This document shows, in pieces, positions 26,923-35,519 of a stretch of 56,229 nucleotides of DNA. Within the stretch, counting starts at the first letter, position 1. Each line of letters starts with the position of its first letter. A program made the translations under genes and the position numbers. Origin of the DNA: Shewanella indica (GTDB lineage Bacteria > Pseudomonadota > Gammaproteobacteria > Enterobacterales > Shewanellaceae); assembly GCF_002836975.1 (NCBI RefSeq), contig NZ_NIJK01000004.1:598-56826 (forward strand), written 5' to 3'. The notes under the pieces are model-generated. The model was not told the origin of the DNA, made no database searches, and saw only the letters and a program-made list of their open reading frames with translations.

Positions 26923-27615
26923 TTATTCCTTAGCGCTCATGGGGCTGGTCCCCAGTTCTTCACCACCTATCATCCGTCCCTGCTTCAGGGTCAGGGTGCG
27001 GTACTTCATTCTGGCGATAAGACCGAGATCATGGGTGGCAATCAACACGCTGGTGCCCGCATCATTGAAGGTTTCAAACAGCCTGAGAATATCCATGGAC
27101 AGCTTGGGGTCCAGGTTACCCGTAGGCTCATCGGCCAACAATAGAGGGGGTTTGTTGACTATCGCCCTGGCAATGCCTACCCGCTGCTGCTCACCGCCCG
27201 AAAGCATGATGGGATTATGGCGCTCTTTACCATAGAGCCCCACCATATCCAGAGCACCGGCGACCCGCTTGCGGATCTCCCCCAGGGTAAAACCTTCGAT
27301 AACCAAGGGCAGCGCCACATTGTCAAACACGCTGCGGTCCATCAATAGATGGTGGCTTTGGAAGATCATCCCGATATCGCGGCGCAGATAAGGCACATGG
27401 CCGCGCTTGATACCGGCGATATCATGACCGTTGATCCATACCCGGCCGGCACTGGCGCGCTCGATAACAGTGATCAATTTGAGCAAGGTACTCTTACCGG
27501 CTCCGGAATGTCCGGTAAGAAAGGCCATTTCGCCCCGCTGAAGATGAAAACTCACATCAGACAGTGCCTTTTGGCCCCCGGCGTAAATTTTGCTGACCTG
27601 CTCAAATCGAATCAT
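26923..27615 (-). CDS. ftsE: Cell division ATP-binding protein FtsE
   Basis: ABC-type ATPase of the FtsEX complex on the inner face of the membrane. The 230-residue protein carries Walker A GHSGAGKST (35-43), the signature LSGGEQQRVGIAR, Walker B LLLADEPTGNLD and the switch His in ATHDLG. The start lies 3 nt after the ftsY stop codon, in the operon ftsY-ftsE-ftsX. Confidence 0.97.
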   Translation of the reverse strand: MIRFEQVSKIYAGGQKALSDVSFHLQRGEMAFLTGHSGAGKSTLLKLITVIERASAGRVWINGHDIAGIKRGHVPYLRRDIGMIFQSHHLLMDRSVFDNVALPLVIEGFTLGEIRKRVAGALDMVGLYGKERHNPIMLSGGEQQRVGIARAIVNKPPLLLADEPTGNLDPKLSMDILRLFETFNDAGTSVLIATHDLGLIARMKYRTLTLKQGRMIGGEELGTSPMSAKE

Positions 27616-27618
27616 ATA

Positions 27619-29463
27619 TCAGTTATCCGCCTTCTCCTGACTGAACAGGGCTTCGATAAAGTCTTTGGCATTGAAGGTACGCAGATCGTCTATCTGCTCT
27701 CCCACGCCTATGTAACGAATAGGAATACCAAATTTATCGGCAATGGCAAAGATAACTCCGCCTTTGGCTGTGCCATCCAGCTTACTGATACTGATACCGG
27801 TAACCCCGACCGCTTCCTGGAACAGTTGCGCCTGACTGATGGCATTCTGGCCCGTACAGGCATCCAGGGTCAGCATCACTTCATGGGGAGCGTCCGGATC
27901 CAGTTTCTTCATCACCCGAACCACTTTCTTCAGCTCGTCCATCAGATGGCTCTTGTTCTGCAAGCGACCTGCGGTATCGGCAATCAACACATCAACATTT
28001 CTGGCCTTGGCAGCCTGCAGGGCATCAAACAACACAGAAGCGCTATCAGCACCTGTATGCTGGGCAATCACAGGAATATCATTGCGCTGGCCCCAAACCT
28101 GCAACTGCTCAACTGCAGCGGCGCGGAAAGTATCACCGGCAGCCAGCATGACAGACTTGCCTTCGCGCTGATACTGTTTGGCCAACTTGCCTATCGTAGT
28201 AGTCTTGCCAACGCCGTTGACACCCACCATTAAAATAACGAAAGGCCCGGCAGCATTGTCCGGCACCAGAGGCGCACTCACAGGCTCCAGCGTCGCCAGC
28301 ATCTCCTGCTGCAGCAATTCATATAAGGCTTCGGCATCCTTGAGCTGCTTGCGTGAAGCATGATCTGTCAGGCTGGAGATCAACCGACTGGTGGTTTCTA
28401 CCCCAACGTCGGCAATAAGCAGTTGCTCTTCCAGCTCTTCAAACAGGTCATCATCAATCTTTTTACCACGAAACAGGCCGATAAAACCGCTACCGATATT
28501 TTCGCTGGTGCGCATCAGCCCCCGCTTGAGGCGGGCAAAGAAGCCCTCTTTAGCAGGTTTTGCCTGTGGCTCAGGTTGAGCTTGTTCCTCGGCAACCTGT
28601 TCAGCTTGTGCTTTTTCAGCGGCCAAACGTTCAGCTTCTGCCTGCTCGGCCTGGGCCTTTTCAGCGGCCAGACGCTCAGCTTCGGCTTGCTCTGCCTGGG
28701 CCTTTTCAGCGGCAATACGCTCGGCTTCTGCCTGCTCGGCTTGGGCCTTTTCAGCCGCCAGACGTTCGGCTTCGGCCTGCTCGGCCTGGGCCTTTTCAGC
28801 GGCCAGACGCTCGGCTTCTGCCTGCTCGGCCTGGGCCTTTTCAGCCGCCAGACGCTCAGCTTCGGCCTGCTCGGCCTGGGCCTTTTCAGCCGCCAGACGC
28901 TCGGCTTCGGCCTGCTCGGCCTGGGCCTTTTCAGCCGCCAGACGTTCGGCTTCGGCTTGTTCGGCCTGCGCTTTTTCAACCGCAATACGCTCGGCTTCGG
29001 CCTGCTCTGCCTGTGCCTTTTCAGCAGCAATACGCTCGGCTTCTGCCTGTTCTGCCTGCGCTTTTTCAGCCGCCAGACGCTCGGCTTCGGCTTGTTCGGC
29101 CTGCGCTTTTTCAACCGCAATACGCTCGGCTTCGGCTTGCTCGGCTTGCGCTTTTTCAGCAGCCAGACGCTCAGCTTCGGCTTGTTCGGCCTGGGCTTTT
29201 TCAGCGGCCAGACGCTCGGCTTCTGCCTGCTCGGCCTGAGCCTTTTCAACCGCAATACGCTCGGCTTCTGCCTGCTCGGCCTGCGCTTTTTCAGCCGCCA
29301 GACGCTCAGCTTCGGCTTGTTCGGCCTGGGCTTTTTCAGCAGCTAAACGTTCGGCCTCTGCCGCGGCTTCTGCAGCCTGTTGTTCGGCGAGTTTGGCCGC
29401 CTGTTCGGCTTCGTCGTTGCGTTTGTCTTTACGAAACCAGGAAAAAAAACCTTTCTTTGCCAT
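27619..29463 (-). CDS. ftsY: Signal recognition particle receptor FtsY with an expanded repeat domain
   Basis: GTPase that docks the SRP-ribosome complex to the inner membrane for co-translational insertion. The protein has 614 residues, clearly longer than E. coli FtsY (497). The N-terminal MAKKGFFSWFRKDK is the basic membrane-targeting helix. Residues 47-286 are sixteen copies of AEQAEAER(L/I)A(A/V)EKAQ, forming an acidic helical A domain. The second amphipathic helix EGFFARLKRGLMRTSENIG precedes the NG domain, with G1 GVNGVGKTT, G3 DTAGR, G4 SKLDGTAKGG and the GVGEQIDDL end. First gene of ftsY-ftsE-ftsX. Confidence 0.97.
   Translation of the reverse strand: MAKKGFFSWFRKDKRNDEAEQAAKLAEQQAAEAAAEAERLAAEKAQAEQAEAERLAAEKAQAEQAEAERIAVEKAQAEQAEAERLAAEKAQAEQAEAERLAAEKAQAEQAEAERIAVEKAQAEQAEAERLAAEKAQAEQAEAERIAAEKAQAEQAEAERIAVEKAQAEQAEAERLAAEKAQAEQAEAERLAAEKAQAEQAEAERLAAEKAQAEQAEAERLAAEKAQAEQAEAERLAAEKAQAEQAEAERIAAEKAQAEQAEAERLAAEKAQAEQAEAERLAAEKAQAEQVAEEQAQPEPQAKPAKEGFFARLKRGLMRTSENIGSGFIGLFRGKKIDDDLFEELEEQLLIADVGVETTSRLISSLTDHASRKQLKDAEALYELLQQEMLATLEPVSAPLVPDNAAGPFVILMVGVNGVGKTTTIGKLAKQYQREGKSVMLAAGDTFRAAAVEQLQVWGQRNDIPVIAQHTGADSASVLFDALQAAKARNVDVLIADTAGRLQNKSHLMDELKKVVRVMKKLDPDAPHEVMLTLDACTGQNAISQAQLFQEAVGVTGISISKLDGTAKGGVIFAIADKFGIPIRYIGVGEQIDDLRTFNAKDFIEALFSQEKADN
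28606..29325. repeat. 45-bp tandem repeat, 16 copies, inside ftsY
   Basis: Sixteen consecutive in-frame 45-bp units encode the 15-residue heptad-like repeat, with a partial copy at the 5' end. Units differ at only a few positions: Leu/Ile at residue 9, Ala/Val at residue 11, and scattered silent changes. The array keeps antisense frames open, so long plus-strand frames across 28360-29621 are artefacts of the repeat. Confidence 0.95.
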
Positions 29464-29688
29464 CAGTGCTACCAGTGCTCAACATCGTGGGGGATCTTCA
29501 GGAGCCGGGCTCCCGCTTGAGGTCGCAACTATTTCCCTGGAGCAGCGGGGCCTGTTACTGGCATTCCCGAGCGATAAAGGGCTTTAGCTTCATCTCACCT
29601 TTTCGGCTGAGTTTGTTATAAAATAGCGACGCTTTTAAGGTGGCATAGTCTACCACTTTCTTTCTTCAGGCAAAATCACGGGGGCAAG

Positions 29689-30276
29689 ATGGCCAAAAAT
29701 AGACCGGGCAGCGGTCAGGTTCGTATTATCGCAGGCCAATGGCGCTCGAGAAAATTACCCATCCAGGATCTGGAAGGCCTGAGGCCAACCACAGACAGGG
29801 TGCGGGAAACCCTTTTTAACTGGCTGGCAGGTGAACTCAGTGGCAGCTCGGTATTGGACTGTTTCGGTGGCAGTGGCGCTCTGGCATTGGAAGCCCTGTC
29901 CCGCTATGCCGCTTTTGCCAGAGTCTATGAACTGCAAAAAACTGCGGCTCAGCAACTGCAGCAGAATCTGCAAACCCTAAAATGCGATAGTGCCGAGGTC
30001 ATTAACGGCGATGTATTGGCCGGTTTGGCGCGCCCTGCCGATCGCCGTTTCGATATCGTGTTTATCGATCCCCCTTTTCGCAAGGGGCTGGCCGAGCAAA
30101 CCCTAACCCTGCTGGCCCGGCATCAATGGCTCAACCCAGGCGCCCTTATCTATCTCGAAGTGGAATCTGAATTGCAGCAGTTGCCGATACCGGCTGACTG
30201 GGAGGCATTGAAAGAGAAGCAGGCCGGCCAGGTCAGCTACCGCCTGTATCGCGTCCCGGAAGGAGCAGAGTCATGA
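29689..30276 (+). CDS. rsmD: 16S rRNA (guanine-966-N2)-methyltransferase RsmD
   Basis: S-adenosylmethionine-dependent methylation of G966 in 16S rRNA. The 195-residue protein has the N-terminal QVRIIAGQWRSRKL segment, LRPTTDRVRETLFNWL, the SAM motif LDCFGGSGALALEALSR and the catalytic DPPF (IDPPFRKG). Divergent from ftsY as in E. coli, with a probable -10 (TATAAA) near 29617. Overlaps the next gene by 4 bp (ATGA). Confidence 0.95.
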   Translation: MAKNRPGSGQVRIIAGQWRSRKLPIQDLEGLRPTTDRVRETLFNWLAGELSGSSVLDCFGGSGALALEALSRYAAFARVYELQKTAAQQLQQNLQTLKCDSAEVINGDVLAGLARPADRRFDIVFIDPPFRKGLAEQTLTLLARHQWLNPGALIYLEVESELQQLPIPADWEALKEKQAGQVSYRLYRVPEGAES

Positions 30277-30575
30277 AAGCCGTATTAGTGTTGGGAAAAC
30301 TGGCGACCCTATTAGCCTGGGTGTTGATGTTTTTCAACCTGTTCAGCCCGTTTGAAGGCAATATCGGCGTGATACTCACCATACTTCTCGGGGTAACCGC
30401 CATGATGCATGGGCTGCAGGTGCTGATATTCCACACGATATTTTGTCAGTTGTTGCCGCTCAAGGCTAAAGACTATCTCAACGCCTTTCTATTCGGGGTG
30501 TTTGCCTTGCTGGATTACCGCCAGCGAGCGCTGAGTAAACTAGCTACAGAAACCTCGGCAAATAATCAGGATTGA
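30273..30575 (+). CDS. DUF1145 family membrane protein (YhhL-like)
   Basis: A 100-residue protein with about three hydrophobic segments (VLVLGKLATLLAWVLMFF, IGVILTILLGVTAMMHGLQV, YLNAFLFGVFALL), the pattern of DUF1145. E. coli yhhL occupies the same place after rsmD. Translationally coupled to rsmD. Function unknown. Its 3' end overlaps the convergent gene by 10 bp. Confidence 0.85.
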   Translation: MKAVLVLGKLATLLAWVLMFFNLFSPFEGNIGVILTILLGVTAMMHGLQVLIFHTIFCQLLPLKAKDYLNAFLFGVFALLDYRQRALSKLATETSANNQD

Positions 30576-31048
30576 GGCGGCAAAGGCGCCTCTTTACCCT
30601 TGGTCAATATTTCCAGAATTTGCTGCAAATGCTGGCTAAGGGCTTCAGCCTCGGCTGCCGCAAATCTTTGCTTGAGGGATGCATCAAGTTGAGTCGCCAG
30701 CTCAGCCTTCACAGCAGAGAGAGCCGGTTGGTTCTCTTCAACCTGTAACTTGGCAACGCTGAGAGCCAACAACTTGAGCTCAGGCAACAACTCTATTTGC
30801 TTCAATGGTGCCAATAAACCTGGGTCGTCATCACTGAGTTGTTGATCCAAAGTCACCAGCAGTTGGTCGACCCGCGCCAAAGTCTGCTCCCCACGCTGAT
30901 ACAGAGGGGTTATGGCAACCTCATTGGCAAAATCAGTGAGTTGATAAAGCGTCACGCTCAGAGTCAGCACGATTAAGAACAGCGGCAGTGACAACCCGAA
31001 CACCAGACCGACCCAAAAGTTATTGATACCGGATAAAAAGGCTCGCAT
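30566..31048 (-). CDS. Membrane-anchored protein of unknown function (160 residues)
   Basis: A single strong N-terminal membrane segment (residues about 10-34, FWVGLVFGLSLPLFLIVLTLSV) is followed by a helical, Gln/Leu/Ala-rich region likely to form coiled coil outside or inside the membrane. The ATG at 31048 has GGAGGAG just upstream; the frame extends to 31099 without a better site. It ends the MOSC-DUF4870 operon and converges on the DUF1145 gene with overlapping ends. Family not recognised. Confidence 0.7.
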   Translation of the reverse strand: MRAFLSGINNFWVGLVFGLSLPLFLIVLTLSVTLYQLTDFANEVAITPLYQRGEQTLARVDQLLVTLDQQLSDDDPGLLAPLKQIELLPELKLLALSVAKLQVEENQPALSAVKAELATQLDASLKQRFAAAEAEALSQHLQQILEILTKGKEAPLPPQS

Positions 31049-31095
31049 TGCTCCTCCGCTGTCGGCAACAAGGCCATCCAATGGATGGCCCGGGT

Positions 31096-31431
31096 TCACA
31101 GGAATTTGATTGCCAAGGGATACTTATATTCCACGCCTTCACTGGCCTTGACCGCTGCGACTATGGTCACCACCACATCAAAAATTGCCAGCACGGCCAC
31201 CAGCACCAAACCTATGCCAACAAAGATCAGGATCAGGCTGATGATGGTGTAAATGATCATACTGATTTTGAAGTTCAGGCAATTACGGCCGCAAACATCG
31301 ACAAATTCAAACTCTTCCCGTTTCATCAACCAAACGATCAACGGCCCCAAGATAGTGCCCAAAGGGATCAGGTAACCGGCAAAACTCGCCAGGTGCACCA
31401 ACATTCCCATGTCTCTTTCCTGCTTTTCCAT
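31096..31431 (-). CDS. DUF4870 family membrane protein
   Basis: A 111-residue protein of the DUF4870 (Tic20-like) type, with the opening LVHLASFAGYLIPLGTILGPLIVWL, a polar KREEFEFVDVCGRNCLNFKIS segment, a second hydrophobic stretch SMIIYTIISLILIFVGIGLV, and a terminal YKYPLAIKFL. Function unknown. Middle gene of a three-gene minus-strand operon, 18 nt after the MOSC gene and 47 nt before the next start. Confidence 0.85.
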   Translation of the reverse strand: MEKQERDMGMLVHLASFAGYLIPLGTILGPLIVWLMKREEFEFVDVCGRNCLNFKISMIIYTIISLILIFVGIGLVLVAVLAIFDVVVTIVAAVKASEGVEYKYPLAIKFL

Positions 31432-31449
31432 GTTGTTTCCTAACTTTTT

Positions 31450-32154
31450 TCAGTTCAAAGCCAAACTATCCGGGCCATAGAGGCGCATCTGCCAGTCTTC
31501 TATGCTGCCCCGCTCCAGTCGGCGCTGCAAGCTGCCTACCCAGCTGGCCGCCAAACCTTCACAGCTGAGCAGCCTGTCATAGGCGGCCGCATCAAATTCG
31601 GGGCGAAAATACAGCGTCATCGCCTCGGCAACACTGATATCGGTACGCCTTTGTTTCAATATCAGAGCATCCTGACAGCTTATGATGCCAGGCTTAAGCA
31701 CCCGATAGAACCAACCTGACATACCCGTTTGCTGCATGGCAAGGGCAAAGTCCCGCTGGCCATATTGGTGATTGAGCTTAAAGCAGGGGGAACGCGGTTG
31801 GGTGACCTGCAGCTCAACTTCGCCAAAGCTGAGGATATCGCCGATATGAATATCCGCCTCGGTCAAGCCAACACTGCTGATGTTTTCTCCCATGGCCGGT
31901 GCATCCTGCCCCGCGGTTATCAGCCCCATGCGCCGGTAATGGCCATAGTGCTCGCGAGGAAAATGATGCAGCACCCTATCCGGGCCACCATGATGTTTGG
32001 GATCCGCCTGGGCATCACCCGCAACCCTGTCGCCAAAGACCTCCAGTGTCGCCATCCGAGACTTGTTATCTATCCCGCTTGCCAGCTTGTCCCTGAATGT
32101 CAGTTTATCACCGGCATACAGCCCAGAAATCTTGTCAATCAAACACTTGGTCAC
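31450..32154 (-). CDS. MOSC domain protein (YiiM-like)
   Basis: MOSC proteins relate to molybdenum-cofactor sulfuration and reductive detoxification; E. coli YiiM is a 224-residue relative with an additional C-terminal 3-alpha domain. This 234-residue protein has the KHHGGPDRVLHHFPREHY motif, MGENISSVGL, the conserved Cys in PRSPCFKL and the 3-alpha tail. Start is the GTG at 32154, preceded by GGGAG at 7 nt; no ATG fits. A role in reducing N-hydroxylated substrates is a family-level inference. Confidence 0.87.
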   Translation of the reverse strand: MTKCLIDKISGLYAGDKLTFRDKLASGIDNKSRMATLEVFGDRVAGDAQADPKHHGGPDRVLHHFPREHYGHYRRMGLITAGQDAPAMGENISSVGLTEADIHIGDILSFGEVELQVTQPRSPCFKLNHQYGQRDFALAMQQTGMSGWFYRVLKPGIISCQDALILKQRRTDISVAEAMTLYFRPEFDAAAYDRLLSCEGLAASWVGSLQRRLERGSIEDWQMRLYGPDSLALN

Positions 32155-32222
32155 GTTACGTCTCCCTTAGAGTGCCAAAGCCAAATCATACTCCAAGCTT
32201 ACGGGACAGATCACGGACATTT

Positions 32223-32248
32223 CCATACAAAGCGACGCTATTGTATGG
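32223..32248. promoter_or_regulatory. Inverted repeat upstream of the OmpV-type gene
   Basis: CCATACAA (32223-32230) and TTGTATGG (32241-32248) form a perfect 8-bp inverted repeat with a 10-bp spacer, 54 bp before the start codon. It could be an operator or a leader hairpin. It does not resemble the RstA box I know. Confidence 0.4.
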
Positions 32249-32301
32249 CCGTGGCGCCGAGGACAATGCCTGGGATTTCTTATATATTCAGGAGAAGTAG
32301 T

Positions 32302-33090
32302 ATGAAAGCATTCAGATTCAGCGCCCTGGCCCTCGCTGGGGCTGCAGTAAGCAGTGCCGCCTTGGCAGATAACACTGACGTTTATATCCGTAATGGCCAG
32401 ATTTACAGCCATGAAAACAGTTTCTTTGTCTCTGCCGGTGCCTATCAGGGCAGCGAACTCTATCAAGGCGTCGATTCCAAGCTGCGTCCCTTTGGCAACC
32501 TGGGTTATAACGGCAAGGACTTCAACGCCTCACTGGCCAATATCAACTACCGCTTCTTCGGTAATGATAAAGATTTGTTCAACCTGAGTGTGTATCTGGG
32601 TAGTCCTGGTATTGCCTTGAAAGACTCAGACGCTGCAGCGCTTGGCGGCATCAATGAACGTAAGCTGAGTGGCGATCTGGGTATCAATCTGGATACCCAA
32701 CTGGGATTCGGTACTCTGTCCACCTCGGTACAACATGACGTAACCAACAGATACAACGGCTTTATCGGCCAGGTCCGTTACGCCGTACCACTAAACCTGG
32801 GCTGGGGCACTGTCGTTCCCTACGCCGGCGTCAGCTACTTGAGCCGTGATTTTACCCAATACTACTTCGGAGTCAGCAAGGCTGAAGCCAATAAGCAGCA
32901 TAAGGACTACCAACCGGGCAAAGCCTTCACCTATAACGCAGGTTACAAGCTGATTGTGCCTCTGAGTGAACATCTCGAACTCAGCCAAAGCAGCAACTTC
33001 AACTACCTGGATTCCGCCATTGCCGATTCGCCGATTGTCGATGGCAAACAGCAGTGGAACGCCAACCTGGCACTGACTTATTACTTTTGA
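32302..33090 (+). CDS. MipA/OmpV family outer-membrane protein
   Basis: A 262-residue outer-membrane beta-barrel with a signal peptide (MKAFRFSALALAGAAVSSAALA) and terminal aromatic YYF. Features of the MipA/OmpV family include FFVSAGAYQGSELYQG near the start, repeated amphipathic strands and the GWGTVVPYAGVSYLSRDFTQYYFGVS segment. CAGGAGA lies 7 nt before the ATG. It is followed after 15 bp by a lipoprotein gene and then an RstAB-like two-component system, suggesting that it is a target of that system. Confidence 0.9.
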   Translation: MKAFRFSALALAGAAVSSAALADNTDVYIRNGQIYSHENSFFVSAGAYQGSELYQGVDSKLRPFGNLGYNGKDFNASLANINYRFFGNDKDLFNLSVYLGSPGIALKDSDAAALGGINERKLSGDLGINLDTQLGFGTLSTSVQHDVTNRYNGFIGQVRYAVPLNLGWGTVVPYAGVSYLSRDFTQYYFGVSKAEANKQHKDYQPGKAFTYNAGYKLIVPLSEHLELSQSSNFNYLDSAIADSPIVDGKQQWNANLALTYYF

Positions 33091-33105
33091 ATTTGAGATC
33101 ATTGG

Positions 33106-33336
33106 ATGAAATCGCTTAAAAACCTCTTGATTACCATAGGCTTATCTATAGTAGTCAGTGGCTGTGCGACCCATTATGACACCCAGAAATTTTCCTGGGA
33201 TCTCGACAAAGACTTTACGAGAACTCAGGTGGACTCAAATACTTGGTGGAATAACTACGTTAACAACCATAACGACAAATACATAATGGCGGCACTCTGT
33301 CAGAAACACCGCTACTCCCAGTACTGCAAAGGTTAA
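33106..33336 (+). CDS. Small lipoprotein of unknown function
   Basis: A 76-residue protein with a lipoprotein signal (KSLKNLLITIGLSIVVSGC, acylated Cys20 in the VSGC lipobox), followed by a short, aromatic and Asn-rich mature part with two further Cys (ALCQKHRYSQYCKG). It is 15 bp downstream of the OmpV-type gene and probably shares its transcript. Residue +2 after the Cys is Ala, which favours outer-membrane sorting. Confidence 0.8.
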   Translation: MKSLKNLLITIGLSIVVSGCATHYDTQKFSWDLDKDFTRTQVDSNTWWNNYVNNHNDKYIMAALCQKHRYSQYCKG

Positions 33337-33415
33337 TTTATAGCGACCTATAACTTGGATTTTGGGCTGGTTATATTTTCAATACTGTCAACCGCATTAC
33401 TGGATGTTCGTGGGT

Positions 33416-33440
33416 AAAGGGGTGACCAAGTCCCCCTTTA
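33416..33440 (+). terminator. Possible weak terminator before the response regulator
   Basis: AAAGGGG pairs with CCCCTTT (G-C-rich stem, about 10-nt loop) in the 180-bp gap after the lipoprotein gene. There is no good T-run, so read-through into the two-component genes is possible. Confidence 0.35.
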
Positions 33441-33516
33441 TGCCAATTGAGCTGTCACTTATGTAACCGGAGTGATAATTTTGCTTTATCTAAACCCGCA
33501 TGCTTACCGGCAGGAA

Positions 33517-34212
33517 ATGGCAAACACTCGCATAACACTCGTGGAAGACGATAATAAGATCAGTGACCTTCTGACAGATTATCTCAGGAACCAACATTTC
33601 GATGTTGAACGAATAGATGAAGGCAGTCGCGCAGGACAACTTATCCTCGAACGTCAACCTGAACTGGTGATCCTGGATCTTATGTTGCCGGGGAGTGATG
33701 GTCTGAGTATTTGCCGTGAAATCCGCGCCCAATACCAAGGCAAGATACTGATCCTGACCGCCAGTGAGGACGACATGGATCAAGTGGCCGCACTGGAGAT
33801 GGGCGCCGATGATTTTGTCAGTAAACCAATCCAACCCAGGGTACTCCTGGCCAGGATCCGCATGTTGCTAAGACGTCAGGAAAATGTGCCAACGGAAAGC
33901 AATCGCGAACGCCAGTTCGGAGAACTCTACCTGGATAATGCCCGCAAGTTTTGCGCCATCAGTCAGCTAGAAGTCAACCTCACCACTGCCGAATTTGACC
34001 TGCTATGGCTGCTGAGCTCACATCCGGATGAAATACTGTCGCGGGAGTATCTGGTCAAGGAAACCCGCGGCATAGAGTACGACGGAATAGACCGCAGCAT
34101 AGATAACAAGGTAGTGATTTTAAGGAAGAAATTAGGTGACAACCCCAGCTTGCCGCGCAAGATAATCACGGTAAGAGGCAAGGGTTATCTATTTGTACCG
34201 GATAGGTGGTAA
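33517..34212 (+). CDS. OmpR-family response regulator (RstA-like)
   Basis: A 231-residue DNA-binding regulator. The receiver domain has Asp11-Asp12, the phospho-acceptor Asp54 (VILDLMLPG) and Lys103, and a winged-helix Trans_Reg_C domain fills the C-terminal half (KVVILRKKLGD, ITVRGKGYLFV). Receiver sequence LMLPGSDGLSICREIRAQY is close to RstA. I start at the ATG at 33517, which begins directly before the receiver beta strand; a GTG at 33472 is in frame. TAATG overlap with the sensor kinase. Confidence 0.9.
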   Translation: MANTRITLVEDDNKISDLLTDYLRNQHFDVERIDEGSRAGQLILERQPELVILDLMLPGSDGLSICREIRAQYQGKILILTASEDDMDQVAALEMGADDFVSKPIQPRVLLARIRMLLRRQENVPTESNRERQFGELYLDNARKFCAISQLEVNLTTAEFDLLWLLSSHPDEILSREYLVKETRGIEYDGIDRSIDNKVVILRKKLGDNPSLPRKIITVRGKGYLFVPDRW

Positions 34213-35519
34213 TGAAACGGCTGTTTATCTTCTCCTACCTGGTGCTGGTGTTTCTGTTTTTCACCTGCTTCATTTTTGTCTTTCAACTGGACTTCTTTTC
34301 CTCCGATGAGTGGGAAGCCGACTATCAGGATCGCTCCTATATGTCTCTGAGCCAGTTGTTATCGGATATCTCGACGGCCGAGGGCGTTGCCAGTGCCGAG
34401 GCCTCGCTTGAACAGGTGCTCGGCAACCTGCACAAACAGCTGAGGGTCATCTCGCTGGACTCGGATGAGCTGTCGGCTGACGAAAAACAGCGCCTGAGAG
34501 AAAACCAGCGTTATATCAAAGATGTGGAAGAGGATATCTCCTACATCATGTTCCAGGGCTCAGACAAGGTGTATGCCATCAGCCGCGATGAGTCCGCGCC
34601 CTTCTGGCAGGAATACTACTTCAAAGAATCCATTGCTTTCTGGGTATTGTTTCCAGTACTGGCTTTTATCAACTTTGTGCTGCTCTACCTATTAGCCCGG
34701 CGCCTACGCCGCTTGGAGCGGGTCCACAGCGCCTTTGCCAATGGTGATTTCAAAGTTAGAGCCAAAACAGGTGTGTGGCACAAAGTGGGGCACCTGAACC
34801 AATCCTTCAATCAAATGGCTGACAAGATAGCCAAACTCATCGATAGCAACAAACAACTCACCAATGCCGTAGCCCACGAAGTGCGTACACCTATATTCAG
34901 GATCCGTTGCAATCTGGATATGCTGGACGATTCAGGCGTTCGCCCGGAGCAAATGCCCTATCTGGAAGGCATACATCAGGATCTGGATGAACTCGGCACC
35001 ATGGTGGACGAATTGTTGCATTACGCCAAGATGGAGCGACGCCAGGCGCCATTACAATTGAGCTACCAATCATTGGATACCGCACTGCGGGAGTTGATCG
35101 CCCATCTGCAGTTTGAAACCGACATCGCCCTTGAACTCACCACGGCAGAACCACTAACGGCCATGATAGACCTGCGCCTCTGGCACAGGGCCGTCAGTAA
35201 TATCATCCGCAACGGCTACCGTTATGCCCACCAAAAAGTCAGCATAAGAATTAGCGGCGACACAGATAGGATCTGGCTGCATATTGCCAACGATGGCCCA
35301 GGGATCCGGGATGAAGACAAGCAGCGCATTTTTGATCCCTTTGTTCGCATCGACAAATCACGGGATCGCGGCAGCGGCGGTCACGGCTTGGGACTGACCA
35401 TCAGCGCCCAAATCATTCGCCAGCACGGTGGAGACATTGCCATCAGCGACAACCAAGACGGTGGCCCAAGCTTCGATATCTGGTTACCTAAACCGACAAC
35501 AAGCTGCCAAAACAGATAA
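34212..35519 (+). CDS. Sensor histidine kinase (RstB-like)
   Basis: A 435-residue membrane kinase. Transmembrane 1 is about residues 4-25, a periplasmic sensing loop spans about 27-138, transmembrane 2 is about 140-162, and a HAMP domain follows (about 163-212). The dimerization helix carries His222 (AHEVRTP), and the ATPase domain has DGPGI and GGHGLGLTIS. The FDPFVRIDKSRDR stretch closely resembles RstB. The Asn box reads NIIRNGYRYA. The start overlaps the regulator's stop by 1 bp. The neighbouring OmpV-type and lipoprotein genes suggest an envelope-related stimulus. Confidence 0.9.
   Translation: MKRLFIFSYLVLVFLFFTCFIFVFQLDFFSSDEWEADYQDRSYMSLSQLLSDISTAEGVASAEASLEQVLGNLHKQLRVISLDSDELSADEKQRLRENQRYIKDVEEDISYIMFQGSDKVYAISRDESAPFWQEYYFKESIAFWVLFPVLAFINFVLLYLLARRLRRLERVHSAFANGDFKVRAKTGVWHKVGHLNQSFNQMADKIAKLIDSNKQLTNAVAHEVRTPIFRIRCNLDMLDDSGVRPEQMPYLEGIHQDLDELGTMVDELLHYAKMERRQAPLQLSYQSLDTALRELIAHLQFETDIALELTTAEPLTAMIDLRLWHRAVSNIIRNGYRYAHQKVSIRISGDTDRIWLHIANDGPGIRDEDKQRIFDPFVRIDKSRDRGSGGHGLGLTISAQIIRQHGGDIAISDNQDGGPSFDIWLPKPTTSCQNR

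Noticed and set aside
28360..29621. Two long plus-strand open frames (328 and 353 codons) across ftsY
   Set aside because: They are the antisense of the 45-bp repeat, whose composition happens to avoid stop codons. The translated products are low-complexity periodic sequences with no family features.
31729..32301. Extension of the OmpV-type frame upstream to 31729
   Set aside because: The signal peptide and a strong ribosome-binding site place the start at 32302. The upstream part is antisense to the MOSC gene.
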